Numbered from the stretch's first letter, positions 49,001 through 58,486 are shown. The stretch: 64,000 nucleotides of DNA from Amycolatopsis sp. CA-230715 (GCF_018736145.1 NZ_CP059997.1:2231501-2295500), one strand, 5' to 3'. Made by a program: numbers and translations. Notes: a model not told the origin generated them from the letters alone.

Positions 49001-51775
49001 ATGTCGTCGACCGGTGCGGCACACGTCCACCTCGGCAGGGACGCCGAGCTGGCCGCGCTGGTCCGCGCCGTGACGACCCCGCCGGCGCACGTCGTGGTCA
49101 CCGGTGAACCGGGGGTCGGGAAGACCAGGCTGCTCACCGAATTCCGGCGGCACCGGCTCCTCGCGGGCCGGACGGTGCTGCGGGCCCGCTGTGAACCGCT
49201 ACGCAAACCGCTCCCCCTCGGCCCGGTGCTCGAGGCCGTCGCGAAAGCACGGCTCGCCCCGGTCGCGGACCGCCTGTCCCCCGTCGCGGGCGTGCTGCGC
49301 GCGGTCCTCCCGGAGCTGGCCCCCGTGCTGCCCGCGCCGCCGCACCCGCTCGGCGCCGAGCTGACCCGGCACCAGATCTTCCGTGCCCTGCGCGAAGTGC
49401 TCGTGGTGTGCGGCAACACCGTTCTCGTCCTCGACGACATCGGGCACGCGGACGAGGACACTGTGGACTTCCTGCGCTTCCTGACCGGTGCGCAGCCGGA
49501 AAACCTCGCCGTCGTCACCACCGCCGTCCAGGACGCGCCGTGCGGTTCCCCGATCCGGATCGCCCTGCGGCCCTGGGCCGGCGACGACGTCGACCGGTTC
49601 GCCCGTGCCGTCCTCGGGCAGGCGACGCTGCCGCCCGGGTTCGCCGAAGACCTGTGCCACCGCACCGGAGGCTTGCCGGGGGTGGTGCGCGAAGTGCTGC
49701 GCCGCGCGGACCCCGGCGTCGCGTTCGCACTGCCGCCGGGTGTCCGCGACTCCGTGCGGGACCGGGTGGCGCGGCTGGGCCCGGCGTGCGCAGAGGTGCT
49801 GGCCGCGGCGGCGGTACTGGCGGAACCGGTGCGGGAGCAGGCGCTCGCCGCGGTGTCGCGCCTGCCGGAGGACGCGGTGTCCGCCGCCGTCGAAACCGCG
49901 TTGCGGGCGGTGCTGCTCGTCGAGACCGCCGGGCGGTACCGGATCCGGTATCCCCTTGCCGCGCAAGCGATCCTGGCCCCGATCCCGGGCACCCGGCTGC
50001 GCGGGCTGCACGCGCGCGCCGCCGAATTCCTCGCGGCACAGGGACACGCGCCCGCCGACGTCGCGAAGCACTACCGCGGGGCGTTCGAACTCGGCCACTG
50101 GACACAGTGGACGGAGACCGCGGTGGACCGCGCCGCCGCGGAGGACGGCGTCGACGAGGTCGTCCGGCTGCTGGAGGAAGCACTCGACGATCCCGAACTG
50201 CCCGCCGCCGCGCGGGAGCGGTTCGCGGTGCGGTTGAGCCACGAAATGCACCAGGGCCTGGTCCGGGCCGCGACGCTGGCCCGCCTGCGGGCGATCGTGC
50301 GCGACCGCGCGCTGAGCAAGGCCGCGCGCGGCGAGATCCGGATGAACCTCGGCAGGGCGATGGTCACGCAGTCCGGGGAGATCGACGCGGGACGGCACGA
50401 GATCGAACTCGCCGCCGCGGAGCTGACCCAGCGCAGCCCGGTACTGGCGCGCGGCCTGATGACACTGGCGATGCCGCACGTCGGCGCGGTACCGGTGAAG
50501 GTCAACCTGCGCTGGCTGGAAAAGGCGGAACTGGCGAGCAAGGGCGTCGCCGACGTCGAACTGATGGCGGCCGCCATGGCGAACCGGGTGTCCACCCGCA
50601 TGCAGGTCGCCGACCCCGGCGTGTGGTCGGTGATCGAAGCGCTGCCGCAGGCCCCGTCCTCGCCCGAGGTGCGGCGGCAGCTCGGGCGGACCTACATCAA
50701 CCTCGCCGACGCGGCGGGGTGGAACGGCCACCACGCCGTCGCACGCTCCTATTTGGACACCGCGCGCCGGTTGATCAGCGGCGCGCGCCAGTCCTATCTC
50801 GACGCGCTCGCCGCGGGCACCGAGCTTCGTCTCAACGTGATGACCGGCCAGTGGTCGGCCGTCGCCGAGGACGCGCGCCTGCTGATCGAGCGCGTCGGCG
50901 AGACCAGTTCACTCGCGGCGGAGCCGCTGCTCGCGCTCGGCTGGCTCGACCTCGAACAGGCCAGGCCGACAGCGGCGCTGCGCAACTTCGAAAACGCGTT
51001 CGCGCTTTCGACCGGAACGGTGCCGCTGCAAGCTTCGGCGTTCGCCGGGCGTACCGCGGTTCACCTCGCGGCCCACGACACCGCGGCGGCGCGCACCGTC
51101 GCCGGATACGGCATCGATGCCTTGCGCGCCAAGGGAAACTGGGTGTGGGCCGCCGAACTGATGCCCTTCGCCATCCGCGCGCTGCTGGAAACCGACGACA
51201 CCGAGGGCGCGCGATCGACCCTCGCCGAATACGAGCAAGGGGTGTCCGGTCGCGACGCCCCCTTCGCCAAAGCCGCCGCCCTGGTGTGCCGAGGGCTGAT
51301 CGCGCGCGCGGACGGCGAACTCGCCACGGCCGCCGACCTGCTGCGCCGCGCGGGCGAGTCCTACCGCGCGCTGCCGCACCCCTACTCGGCGGCGTCCGCA
51401 CACGAACGCGCCGCCGAATGCTTCGCCGACCTCGGCGACCACCAGAGCGCGATCGACCTGATGACCGCGGCGGAATCCGCGTTCAGCGACCTGTCCGCGC
51501 CGGCGGACGCGTTGCGGTGCCGCCGCGTGCTCCGGCGCTTCGACACCACACTGCCCCGCCGAGGCCGCAAAGGCTACGGCGAAGCGCTTTCCCCGCGCGA
51601 ACTCGAAGTCGCCCGCCTCGCCGCGCGCAACCTCACGAACCGCGAAATCGCCGAACAGCTCTTCCTTTCCCCGCGCACGGTCGAAATCCACATCGGGAAA
51701 GCACTGCGAAAGCTCGGGCTGCCGTCGAGAAAAGTACTCAGCGAAGCGCTGGAACGCTCGTCGCTCACCGGGTGA
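49001..51775 (+). CDS. LAL-type (AAA-LuxR) transcriptional regulator
   Basis: A 924-residue regulator of the same type as the one at the left end of the window. Walker A is TGEPGVGKTRLL at about 34-45 and Walker B TVLVLDDIGHAD near 138-149; a long helical-repeat region follows, and the LuxR helix-turn-helix is LSPRELEVARLAARNLTNRE with IAEQLFLSPRTVEIH at about 868-905. It is leaderless by its -10 box. The convergent IS110-like gene ends 4 bp behind it. No biosynthetic cluster is adjacent, so its target is unknown. Confidence 0.92.
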   Translation: MSSTGAAHVHLGRDAELAALVRAVTTPPAHVVVTGEPGVGKTRLLTEFRRHRLLAGRTVLRARCEPLRKPLPLGPVLEAVAKARLAPVADRLSPVAGVLRAVLPELAPVLPAPPHPLGAELTRHQIFRALREVLVVCGNTVLVLDDIGHADEDTVDFLRFLTGAQPENLAVVTTAVQDAPCGSPIRIALRPWAGDDVDRFARAVLGQATLPPGFAEDLCHRTGGLPGVVREVLRRADPGVAFALPPGVRDSVRDRVARLGPACAEVLAAAAVLAEPVREQALAAVSRLPEDAVSAAVETALRAVLLVETAGRYRIRYPLAAQAILAPIPGTRLRGLHARAAEFLAAQGHAPADVAKHYRGAFELGHWTQWTETAVDRAAAEDGVDEVVRLLEEALDDPELPAAARERFAVRLSHEMHQGLVRAATLARLRAIVRDRALSKAARGEIRMNLGRAMVTQSGEIDAGRHEIELAAAELTQRSPVLARGLMTLAMPHVGAVPVKVNLRWLEKAELASKGVADVELMAAAMANRVSTRMQVADPGVWSVIEALPQAPSSPEVRRQLGRTYINLADAAGWNGHHAVARSYLDTARRLISGARQSYLDALAAGTELRLNVMTGQWSAVAEDARLLIERVGETSSLAAEPLLALGWLDLEQARPTAALRNFENAFALSTGTVPLQASAFAGRTAVHLAAHDTAAARTVAGYGIDALRAKGNWVWAAELMPFAIRALLETDDTEGARSTLAEYEQGVSGRDAPFAKAAALVCRGLIARADGELATAADLLRRAGESYRALPHPYSAASAHERAAECFADLGDHQSAIDLMTAAESAFSDLSAPADALRCRRVLRRFDTTLPRRGRKGYGEALSPRELEVARLAARNLTNREIAEQLFLSPRTVEIHIGKALRKLGLPSRKVLSEALERSSLTG

Positions 51776-51779
51776 CGGT

Positions 51780-52388
51780 TCAGCCGAGCAAGCCCGAATA
51801 CGCCTCGGCGGCCAGTTCACCGAGCCGGTCGGCGAGTTCGCACACCCGGTCGACCTCGACGAGCTGGTCGACCACCTGGCGGTGGGCCACGGCCGCGCCG
51901 GGGCTCAGCGGGATGTCGCCGAAGACGTCCACCAGGTCCGCGTAGTGCTCGCCGAGCAGGTCCTGGAGCCGTGCCGCGGTCGCGGTGCTCTCCCACACCG
52001 CGCATTGGTGCGCCCACGCCTTGAGCACCACCGAGGGCGGCAGCGCGGTTTCCGAAACCACCCGGCGGATCCTGCCCGCCGCCAGCTTCCTCGCCAGTGC
52101 GACCGGGTCGTCGCGGTCGGGACCGCGGGCCGCCACCTCGAACACGGGCCGTCCGCTCGCGGACACCAGCTGCCCGAGCGGGGACGGGCCGCGGCTCACC
52201 GCCACCGGTACCCGCAGCGCCTCGGTGTCGCCGACCTGCGCCAACAGGCCGGGCAGCTCCGCGAGACCGTGGTCCAGCGCGCCGTCCAGCACGACGACCC
52301 CCTCGACGTCGACGACGGTCATCCGCCGCGCGGGCACCCACGCCACGCCGCAGAACAGCGGCACCCCACTCCCACCCATTCCGACCAT
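51780..52388 (-). CDS. IS110-like N-terminal domain protein, degenerate
   Basis: A 202-residue protein that I place only tentatively. The pattern CGVAWVPARRMTVVDVEGVV, then VPVAVSRGPSPLGQLV and HQCAVWESTATAARLQDLLG with LVDVFGDIPLSPGAAVAHRQ, follows the DEDD_Tnp_IS110 domain (normally GLDVGK-H, ERP-G-L, NQLRA-L). The first catalytic aspartate of that domain is not present and the C-terminal transposase_20 domain is missing. It may be a domesticated or decayed transposase part. ATG 52388 has AAAGGAG 9 nt upstream; ATG 52430 is also in frame. Confidence 0.45.
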   Translation of the reverse strand: MVGMGGSGVPLFCGVAWVPARRMTVVDVEGVVVLDGALDHGLAELPGLLAQVGDTEALRVPVAVSRGPSPLGQLVSASGRPVFEVAARGPDRDDPVALARKLAAGRIRRVVSETALPPSVVLKAWAHQCAVWESTATAARLQDLLGEHYADLVDVFGDIPLSPGAAVAHRQVVDQLVEVDRVCELADRLGELAAEAYSGLLG

Positions 52389-52397
52389 TGTGGTCGG
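52381..52397. promoter_or_regulatory. palindrome over the start codon of the IS110-like gene
   Basis: CCGACCATTGTGGTCGG has 7-bp arms around TTG and contains the start ATG (52386-52388, minus strand). A protein bound here, or the RNA hairpin itself, would block translation or transcription. It is the most symmetric copy of the dispersed CCATTGTGG motif. Confidence 0.5.
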
Positions 52398-52598
52398 CTC
52401 CTTTTCGTTCGCAATAGTGGTTCCATTCATTAGGGATGCCTAGTCATTTCCCCGGAACACCTCACCGTGGCAGCGTCGGCGGCATTAATTACGGGCCAGG
52501 TACGGGTTGTCGCCACGGTTGTGCCGGACTGAAGATGGAATGCGCGGTACCGCCTCCATCCCCCGCTCCTCCTCCGGTGATTCGGAAAGGACCAAACC

Positions 52599-54047
52599 GT
52601 GCAGAAGAAACTACGCAGACTCGGGTTGCTGGCATTGGCCGCGACCGCCTTTTCCGGGGTCGTGCCCACCGCGGGCGCGGCCACGACGGGCACCGGCATC
52701 GCGCCGACGGACGAAGCGCGCCTTCCCAGCGAAATGCACACCGCGGACATCGGCGGTGAACCGGCCTCGGTGAAGGACTACCCGTTCGTCATCGCCGCGC
52801 TGCGCGAAGGCGGGCCGCGGCCGAAGGGCCAGAGCTGCACCGGATCCGTGGTGGCACCGCGCAAGGTCGTGGTCGCCGCGCACTGCAAGGAACTCGAGGG
52901 CAAGAAGACCGTCCTCTACGGACTCGACGATCTCAAGGGCGCTGGCGGCACCCAGCTGAACGTCGTCGACTACCAGACCCACCCGAACTTCACGCAGCCG
53001 TGGAACGGCTACGACGTCGCGATCATCACCACTGACGCCGATATCCCGGTGCCCGCCGGCGGTTACGCCAAGATCGCCACCTCGGCGGACGCCGGGCTGG
53101 AGAAACCGGGCAGGGACGGGTTCAGCCTCGGCTACGGGAAGAAGGATTACAACGACACCCAGCAGGACGTCACGCTGCACAAGCTGACGCTGCCGATCGT
53201 CGACGCGAGCCGGTGCACCGGCGTGGAGAACGGCGTCGACCCGAAGACGATGATCTGCGCCGGATATCCCGACGGCCGCAAGACCGTGCTGCCGGGTGAC
53301 AGCGGCGGCCCGTTCATCGTGGACGGAAAGGTGATCGGGCTGACCTCGTGGAGCCGCAGCGACTTCAGGTGGTACAGCGTCTACAGCAGACTGAACAACG
53401 ACATGGGCGACTGGGTCGCCAAGCAGATCGGTGAATCGCCGTCGAGCGACAAGTTCACGCTCGGCGCCAGTCCCGGTTCGGTGAAGGTCGATCCCGGTAA
53501 GTACGTCTCGACGAGCGTCACCAGCAAGGCGGGCAAGAACGGCGCCGAAAAGGTCGAACTCACCGCCTCCGGCCTTCCCGACGGCGCCAAGGCCACCTTC
53601 CAGCCCGCCACCATCAACTCCGGCGACACCGCCAAACTCACCATCGAAACCGCCGCCAACACCCCCGAAAAGGACTACACCGTAACGATTTCCGGCAAGG
53701 GCATCACCGACACCGCCACCACCAAGCTCACCCTCACCGTCGGCAAGGGCACACCGCCCACCGGCGACGTCAAGGTCACCGTCACCCCCGGCAGCGGCTC
53801 AGGCAGGCCCGGCATGTTCACCAACGCCACCGTCTCCGCCACCGGAACCGGCTCGATCAAGCTGTCGGCCTCCGGCTCCGGCCTGCCCATCCCGCCGTTC
53901 TTCAACCCCCAGACCATTTCCTCCGGCGGTAGCTCCACCATGCAGATCATCGCCCCCTTCCAAACGGGCACCTACCCGATCACCATCACCGCCACCGACT
54001 CCACCGGCAAGACCGGCACCACCACCTACACCCTCACCATCGGCTGA
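52599..54047 (+). CDS. secreted trypsin-like S1 protease with C-terminal Ig-like domains
   Basis: A 482-residue secreted serine protease. The Sec signal ends near TAGAA at residue 28. The chymotrypsin-fold domain (about 50-280) has His in VVAAHCKEL, Asp in GYDVAIITT and Ser in LPGDSGGPFIV. Two beta-sandwich repeats follow (about 285-385 and 390-482) with TATFQPATINSGDTAKLTIE and YPITITATDSTGKTG, which may bind substrate or cell wall. The GTG start has AAAGGA 7 nt upstream. The S8 protease gene follows after 17 bp, so both are probably one operon. Confidence 0.92.
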   Translation: MQKKLRRLGLLALAATAFSGVVPTAGAATTGTGIAPTDEARLPSEMHTADIGGEPASVKDYPFVIAALREGGPRPKGQSCTGSVVAPRKVVVAAHCKELEGKKTVLYGLDDLKGAGGTQLNVVDYQTHPNFTQPWNGYDVAIITTDADIPVPAGGYAKIATSADAGLEKPGRDGFSLGYGKKDYNDTQQDVTLHKLTLPIVDASRCTGVENGVDPKTMICAGYPDGRKTVLPGDSGGPFIVDGKVIGLTSWSRSDFRWYSVYSRLNNDMGDWVAKQIGESPSSDKFTLGASPGSVKVDPGKYVSTSVTSKAGKNGAEKVELTASGLPDGAKATFQPATINSGDTAKLTIETAANTPEKDYTVTISGKGITDTATTKLTLTVGKGTPPTGDVKVTVTPGSGSGRPGMFTNATVSATGTGSIKLSASGSGLPIPPFFNPQTISSGGSSTMQIIAPFQTGTYPITITATDSTGKTGTTTYTLTIG

Positions 54048-54064
54048 GAAGAACGAGGATTCTG

Positions 54065-55603
54065 ATGCACAGGACCGGAAAGACCCTGCTGGCACTCGGC
54101 GTGCTTGGCCCGCTGCTCGCGCTCGGCGCGGGGACGTCCGTGGCCGCCGAGCCCGAAGGTGTCGTGGTGCAGGCGAAGCAGCACTACGGCGACCAGTACA
54201 TCGTGAAGCTCAAGGACGGCGTCGCGGGTGTCCAGGCCGCCTCGGCCTCGTTGACCCAGCGCTACGGCGGTGAGGTGCGCTCGACCTACACGGCCACGAT
54301 CCACGGGTTCTCGGTGAAGAAGATGACCGAACGGCAGGCCCGCAGGCTCGCCGCCGATCCCGCGGTCGAAACCGTGTACCAGGACGGCACCGCTAGGGGC
54401 GCCGACACCCAGAGCAATCCCACCTGGGGGCTCGACCGGATCGACCAGAAGAACCTGCCGCTGGACAAGAAGTACACCTACGCCAACGGCGGCGAGGGTG
54501 TCACGGCCTACGACATCGACAGCGGGATCAACCCCGGCAACCCCGAATACGAAGGACGGGCGAGCCTCGGGAAGGACTTCTTCGGCGGGGACGGCAAGGA
54601 CTGCCACGGCCACGGCAGCCACACCTCCGGCACGATCGGCAGCAAGACCTACGGCGTGGCGAAGAAGGTCAAGATCGTCGGTCTCAAGGTGCTCGGCTGC
54701 GACAACACCGGGCCCGATTCCGGGATCATCGACGCCGTCGACTGGGTGACCGCGAACGCGCACAAGCCCGCGGTGGCGAACATGAGCCTCACCATGGACT
54801 CGCCCGGTGTCGGCGACGACGCGCTCAAGAAGTCCATCGCCTCCGGTGTCGTCTACGGCGTCGCCGCGGGCAACGCGTCGAGCGACGCGTGCAACACGAG
54901 CCCCGCGCGGGTGCCCGAAGCGATCACCGTGAACGCGTCCGACCAGAGCGACAACCGGGCGTCGTTTTCGAACTACGGGTCCTGCACGGACATCTTCGGC
55001 CCCGGTGTCAACGTCACGTCGCTCAGCCCGAGCAGCGGCGGTACGGCGAACATGAGCGGGACCTCGATGGCGACCCCGCACGTCGTCGGCGCGGCGGCGC
55101 TCTACCTCGCGGCCAATCCGTCGGCGACACCGCAGCAGGTGCGGGACGCGCTCGTGCAGAACGCCACCGACGGCGTCGTGAAGAACCCGGGCAGCGGATC
55201 GCCGAACAAACTGCTGAACACCGCGTTCATCGGCAGCGGCGGACCGGGGCCGAAGTGCGGGACCAAGACCGGCACCGTTCCGGTCGCGATCCCGGACGCC
55301 GGTGACGAAGTGACCAGCTCGCTCACCCAGGACGGCTGCGACGGCAAGGCCTCGGCCGCGCTGCCGGTCAAGGTCGACATCGGACACAGCTACTCCGCCG
55401 ATCTCGCGATCGATCTGATCGGCCCGAGCGGAAAGGCGTTCCGGCTCCAGGACGCGGGTGGCGTCGGTTCGGCCGACGGCGTGCACCGGACCTACCAGGT
55501 GAACGCGTCGGCGGAAAGCGCGAACGGCACCTGGAAACTGCGGGTGCGCGACGTCTACCGGTTCGACACCGGTTCGGTTGAAGGATTCAGCATCACCTTC
55601 TGA
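54065..55603 (+). CDS. secreted subtilisin-like S8 protease with P domain
   Basis: A 512-residue secreted protease. After a signal of about 28 residues an I9 propeptide is seen (YIVKLKDGVAGVQAAS to FSVKKMTERQARRLAADP). The catalytic domain has Asp in TAYDIDSGIN, His in CHGHGSHTSGTIG, the oxyanion Asn in GVAAGNASSDA and Ser in MSGTSMATPHV. The last 115 residues form a proprotein-convertase P/Homo B domain (IPDAGDEVTSSL to GSVEGFSITF). Ala-Asn rich linkers are short. GAAGAACGAGGA precedes the ATG. It may activate, or act with, the S1 protease encoded upstream. Confidence 0.94.
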   Translation: MHRTGKTLLALGVLGPLLALGAGTSVAAEPEGVVVQAKQHYGDQYIVKLKDGVAGVQAASASLTQRYGGEVRSTYTATIHGFSVKKMTERQARRLAADPAVETVYQDGTARGADTQSNPTWGLDRIDQKNLPLDKKYTYANGGEGVTAYDIDSGINPGNPEYEGRASLGKDFFGGDGKDCHGHGSHTSGTIGSKTYGVAKKVKIVGLKVLGCDNTGPDSGIIDAVDWVTANAHKPAVANMSLTMDSPGVGDDALKKSIASGVVYGVAAGNASSDACNTSPARVPEAITVNASDQSDNRASFSNYGSCTDIFGPGVNVTSLSPSSGGTANMSGTSMATPHVVGAAALYLAANPSATPQQVRDALVQNATDGVVKNPGSGSPNKLLNTAFIGSGGPGPKCGTKTGTVPVAIPDAGDEVTSSLTQDGCDGKASAALPVKVDIGHSYSADLAIDLIGPSGKAFRLQDAGGVGSADGVHRTYQVNASAESANGTWKLRVRDVYRFDTGSVEGFSITF

Positions 55604-55701
55604 CACGAACCGGGCACGGATTGCGTCCGTTTCCGGGAAATCAGTGCCGAAAACGCCAGGGGTGGGCGGCCGACCGGCCGCCCACCCCCTGGCAACGCCA
55701 A

Positions 55702-56133
55702 TCAGGCGACGCTGGCCGCCTTCTTGCGCCTCGGGGCGCGCTTGCGGGCAGGCTTCTCGGCCGCCTTTTCCACCGGCGCCTGCTGAGCCGCCTCGTAGGC
55801 CGAGACGATTTCACCGGAGAGGCGGCCGCGCTCGGCGACCTCGTAGCCGTTCTCCTGAGCCCAGACCCGGATCTGACGGTTCCGCTCGCGGTCGGCCGTG
55901 GTCGTGGTGGAACTGCCCTCGGCAGCGCTCTGCCCGGTGGCGAGGCGGATCTTCCGCCCGCCGACGCGTTGACCCGCGCCGACGTAGACCGCCAGTTCGT
56001 CACGAAGCCTCGCCGCGTTGTCGTCGGACAGATCGATCTCGTAGGAAACGCCGTCGAGGGCGAAGGGAACCGTCTGGGTCGCTTCGGAGCCGTCGATGTC
56101 GTCGAGCATCTGGACGCTGATTTTTTGAGCCAT
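55702..56133 (-). CDS. lsr2: Lsr2 nucleoid-associated protein
   Basis: A 143-residue Lsr2 protein, the actinobacterial H-NS-like silencer of AT-rich and acquired DNA. The N-terminal oligomerisation domain starts MAQKISVQMLDDIDGSEATQ; the C-terminal DNA-binding domain has RIRVWAQENGYEVAERGRLS-type sequence with the AT-hook-like RGR, and the tail is rich in Lys, Arg and Ala. The linker with SSTTTTADRER is longer than in Mycobacterium. AAGG lies 9 nt before the ATG. Many actinomycetes have two lsr2 copies; which one this is cannot be told. Confidence 0.95.
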   Translation of the reverse strand: MAQKISVQMLDDIDGSEATQTVPFALDGVSYEIDLSDDNAARLRDELAVYVGAGQRVGGRKIRLATGQSAAEGSSTTTTADRERNRQIRVWAQENGYEVAERGRLSGEIVSAYEAAQQAPVEKAAEKPARKRAPRRKKAASVA

Positions 56134-56254
56134 GGGTAAAAGCCTTCTACTCTTTGGGGAGGAAGCTCTTACCCTATCGAACAACACGGCGAAGACCGGC
56201 CCCATACCGCGAATTGCGCCGGGCGAGTCGCGCCATTCCGCGGGGGCCGGTGGC

Positions 56255-56306
56255 GCCGCCACGAGGCTTCCGGCCGGTCTCGCACCGGAAAACGCCTCGT
56301 GGCGGC
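56255..56306 (-). terminator. terminator hairpin of the dioxygenase gene
   Basis: GCCGCCACGAGGC (56255-56267) and GCCTCGTGGCGGC (56294-56306) pair over 13 bp, with a TTCCGG/CCGGAA pair inside. It lies 28 bp behind the dioxygenase stop. Confidence 0.75.
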
Positions 56307-56333
56307 GGATGGATCACCGAGTGCGGCGTCCGT

Positions 56334-57206
56334 TCATTCGGCCCGCCACAGCGCGGGAACCGACGGCGGTTCCCAGCCCGCCTGGGCCAAATGGCCCTGC
56401 AGGCACACGAACGCGCGGCCGCCGTAGGTGACGCGCGCGCCCGCCGTGTACGAGGTGCCCGCGATCCAGCTGTCCCCGCCGGGCGGCGTGGTCGGCGTCG
56501 TCGGCGGTGTGGTGGGCGAGGTCGTCGGCGTGCCGGTCTGCGGCACGTTGAGGACGAAGTCGAACGCCGCCTCCCTGCCGCCCTGGCCGTCGCGGACGTT
56601 CATCAGCAGGCGCGGGTCGAACAACGAGTCGGTGTTGTTGCGCGGCTCGCCGGGGAAGTACAGCTGCGTGGTCAGGATCGACCGTCCCGGTGCCTGCACC
56701 TTCACGTGGATGTGCCGGGTCCGGCCGGGGTAGAGGCCGGGCACGATCGTGGACAGTGTGAAGGCGCCCTGCGCGTTGGTGTACTGGTGCCCGCGGAGGG
56801 TGTAGCCGGCCATGTCGTAGGCGCCGTTGTCGTCGGCCTGCCAGAAGTCCAGCAGCACCCGGCTCAGCGGGCGGCACGCCAGCCCGAACACGTACCCGGT
56901 CACGCTCAGCTTCGTCCCCGGCATGCCAGGGGTGACCAGGTTGGTCCGCTCGGGCGAACTCGGCTTGAAGTAGGGGCCCTCCATCTGGGGCGGGGTCGGC
57001 TCGTCGCCGTCGTCGCACGGCGGCGTCAACTCGGGTACCGCACCGGTGGTCACGTTCGTGCGGGCCAGCGCCGGTACGGCGATCATGGCCAGCGGCACCG
57101 TGACACCGGCGGCCAGCGCGGCCTTCAACGCGGTCTTGCGGCTGATCTCCCTGCCGCCGGGCCCTTCCGTGGTGGTTTCGTGGTCGCCATCCGGGAACTC
57201 ATCCAT
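56334..57206 (-). CDS. extracellular intradiol dioxygenase with chitin-binding module
   Basis: A 290-residue exported ring-cleaving dioxygenase. A Tat-like SRKTALKAALAAG signal runs to about residue 49. The catalytic domain (about 75-230) shows the Fe(III) ligands: Tyr in NGAYDMAGY, and Tyr, His, His in GLYPGRTRHIHVKV. A Thr-Pro linker leads to a CBM5/12 module (WIAGTSYTAGARVTYGGRAF, ending PALWRAE). It would open catechol-like rings, probably lignin-derived, close to polysaccharide. The same domain pair has been reported from a biomass-degrading Streptomyces (SACTE_2871). It forms a likely unit with the AraC gene. Confidence 0.92.
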   Translation of the reverse strand: MDEFPDGDHETTTEGPGGREISRKTALKAALAAGVTVPLAMIAVPALARTNVTTGAVPELTPPCDDGDEPTPPQMEGPYFKPSSPERTNLVTPGMPGTKLSVTGYVFGLACRPLSRVLLDFWQADDNGAYDMAGYTLRGHQYTNAQGAFTLSTIVPGLYPGRTRHIHVKVQAPGRSILTTQLYFPGEPRNNTDSLFDPRLLMNVRDGQGGREAAFDFVLNVPQTGTPTTSPTTPPTTPTTPPGGDSWIAGTSYTAGARVTYGGRAFVCLQGHLAQAGWEPPSVPALWRAE

Positions 57207-57244
57207 GTCTGCTCCTTGTGGGGCGTCGGGGATTACCCGTGAAG

Positions 57245-58198
57245 CTACGGCCGCGGTGCGGCGCTGACGATGGACTCGATCCGCTGGTCGTGGTGTTTTT
57301 CACGGGGGTGGTGGAGCAGATCGCCGACACGTCTGAAGTCGCCGGGGCTCACCCCGGTTTCCCGCCGGAAGAACCGGCAGAAGTAGGCGGGATCGGCGAA
57401 GCCGACCCTTGCCGCGACCTGCCGCACGGTCAGCGCCGTCGTGGCCAGCAGCCGCTTCGCTTCGAGCATGCGCGCCGCGCGGGCCAGCTGCGACGGGGTG
57501 CGGCCGGTTTCCGCCTTGACGACCTTGGTGAGGTAGCCGGGGGTGACGCCGATGCGCGCCGCGTACTCGCCGACCGAGCACAGCGCGGGATCGGCGGTCA
57601 GCCGGGTGAACTCCTCGACCACCCCCGCCGACCGCACCGAGGACGTCTCCACCGCCAGCGCGGAAAGCCGGGCGATGCGGACCACGAGTATGTGCAGCAG
57701 TGCGCGCAGGACCGACTCGGCCCCTTCGTCCGCGCGCCGGTATTCGTCCTCCAGCTCGGTGACGAGGCGGAGCAGCACGGCGTCGTCGGCGGCGTCCGGG
57801 GTCAGCCACGGGCGCTCGCTCAGCCGCCGGAGGAGGTCGCGGTCCGCGGGATGGTCGAGGAGGAAGTCGTCGGTGAACAGGACGACGGTCCCGGTCAGCC
57901 CGCGCGCGTTCTCCCAGTGGTGCACTTGGCCGGGGGTGAGCACGTACAGGTGCGGCGGGCGCAGCTCCCAGCGCGCCAGATCGACGACGTGCGTGCCGGT
58001 CCCCGCGGTGACATGGGCGATCTCGTGGAAGGTGTGGCGGTGCGGGAAGGACGCCCTCGCCATCGGGCCGATGGTGTCGAACGTGCCCGCGGCGAACGGG
58101 AGTGCGTTCGGCAGCGGGACCTCCAGCCGGTGCATCGGCGGCTCGCCGGTGCGGTCGGCGTGGCAGGACGTTCCCGGTGACACGGTGGTATCGCGCAT
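57245..58198 (-). CDS. AraC family transcriptional regulator
   Basis: A 317-residue regulator with an N-terminal cupin sensing domain (SFPHRHTFHEIAHVTAGTGT near residues 50-70) and a C-terminal double helix-turn-helix, YAARIGVTPGYLTKVVKAET and RVGFADPAYFCRFFRRETG. It lies 38 bp upstream of the intradiol dioxygenase gene on the same strand, so control of that gene by an aromatic or sugar inducer is likely. The ATG has an AACAAT sequence 7 nt upstream that may be its -10 box. Confidence 0.92.
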   Translation of the reverse strand: MRDTTVSPGTSCHADRTGEPPMHRLEVPLPNALPFAAGTFDTIGPMARASFPHRHTFHEIAHVTAGTGTHVVDLARWELRPPHLYVLTPGQVHHWENARGLTGTVVLFTDDFLLDHPADRDLLRRLSERPWLTPDAADDAVLLRLVTELEDEYRRADEGAESVLRALLHILVVRIARLSALAVETSSVRSAGVVEEFTRLTADPALCSVGEYAARIGVTPGYLTKVVKAETGRTPSQLARAARMLEAKRLLATTALTVRQVAARVGFADPAYFCRFFRRETGVSPGDFRRVGDLLHHPREKHHDQRIESIVSAAPRP

Positions 58199-58480
58199 TC
58201 GTCCGATTGTTCTCGCCGGTCACGGAGAAGGTCCAGACCAATCACTCGCAGGGCCCCGTTCGAACGGCGGGCCGCGCGCACCCGGCCCGCCGTGCCGCGG
58301 AAACCGCCCGCGCCGGTTCGCCCGGTCGCCTTCCGGTCGCCGGGCCCTGACCGGCGCGTTTCGCCGCACGATGACAACTATCGCTGCCGAAAGGAGAAAG
58401 AACCGACAATTGTGGACGGTGCGCCGGGGCTGCTATGAATTGATCCGTTCCGGTTCCGCGCACCCGCCACGGGTGGCTTC

Positions 58481-58486
58481 CACGAT
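58481..58486 (+). promoter_or_regulatory. possible -10 box of the DUF1707 gene
   Basis: CACGAT lies 7 nt before the ATG at 58494. It is a weaker match than the other -10 boxes but supports this start over an ATG at 58485. Confidence 0.35.
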
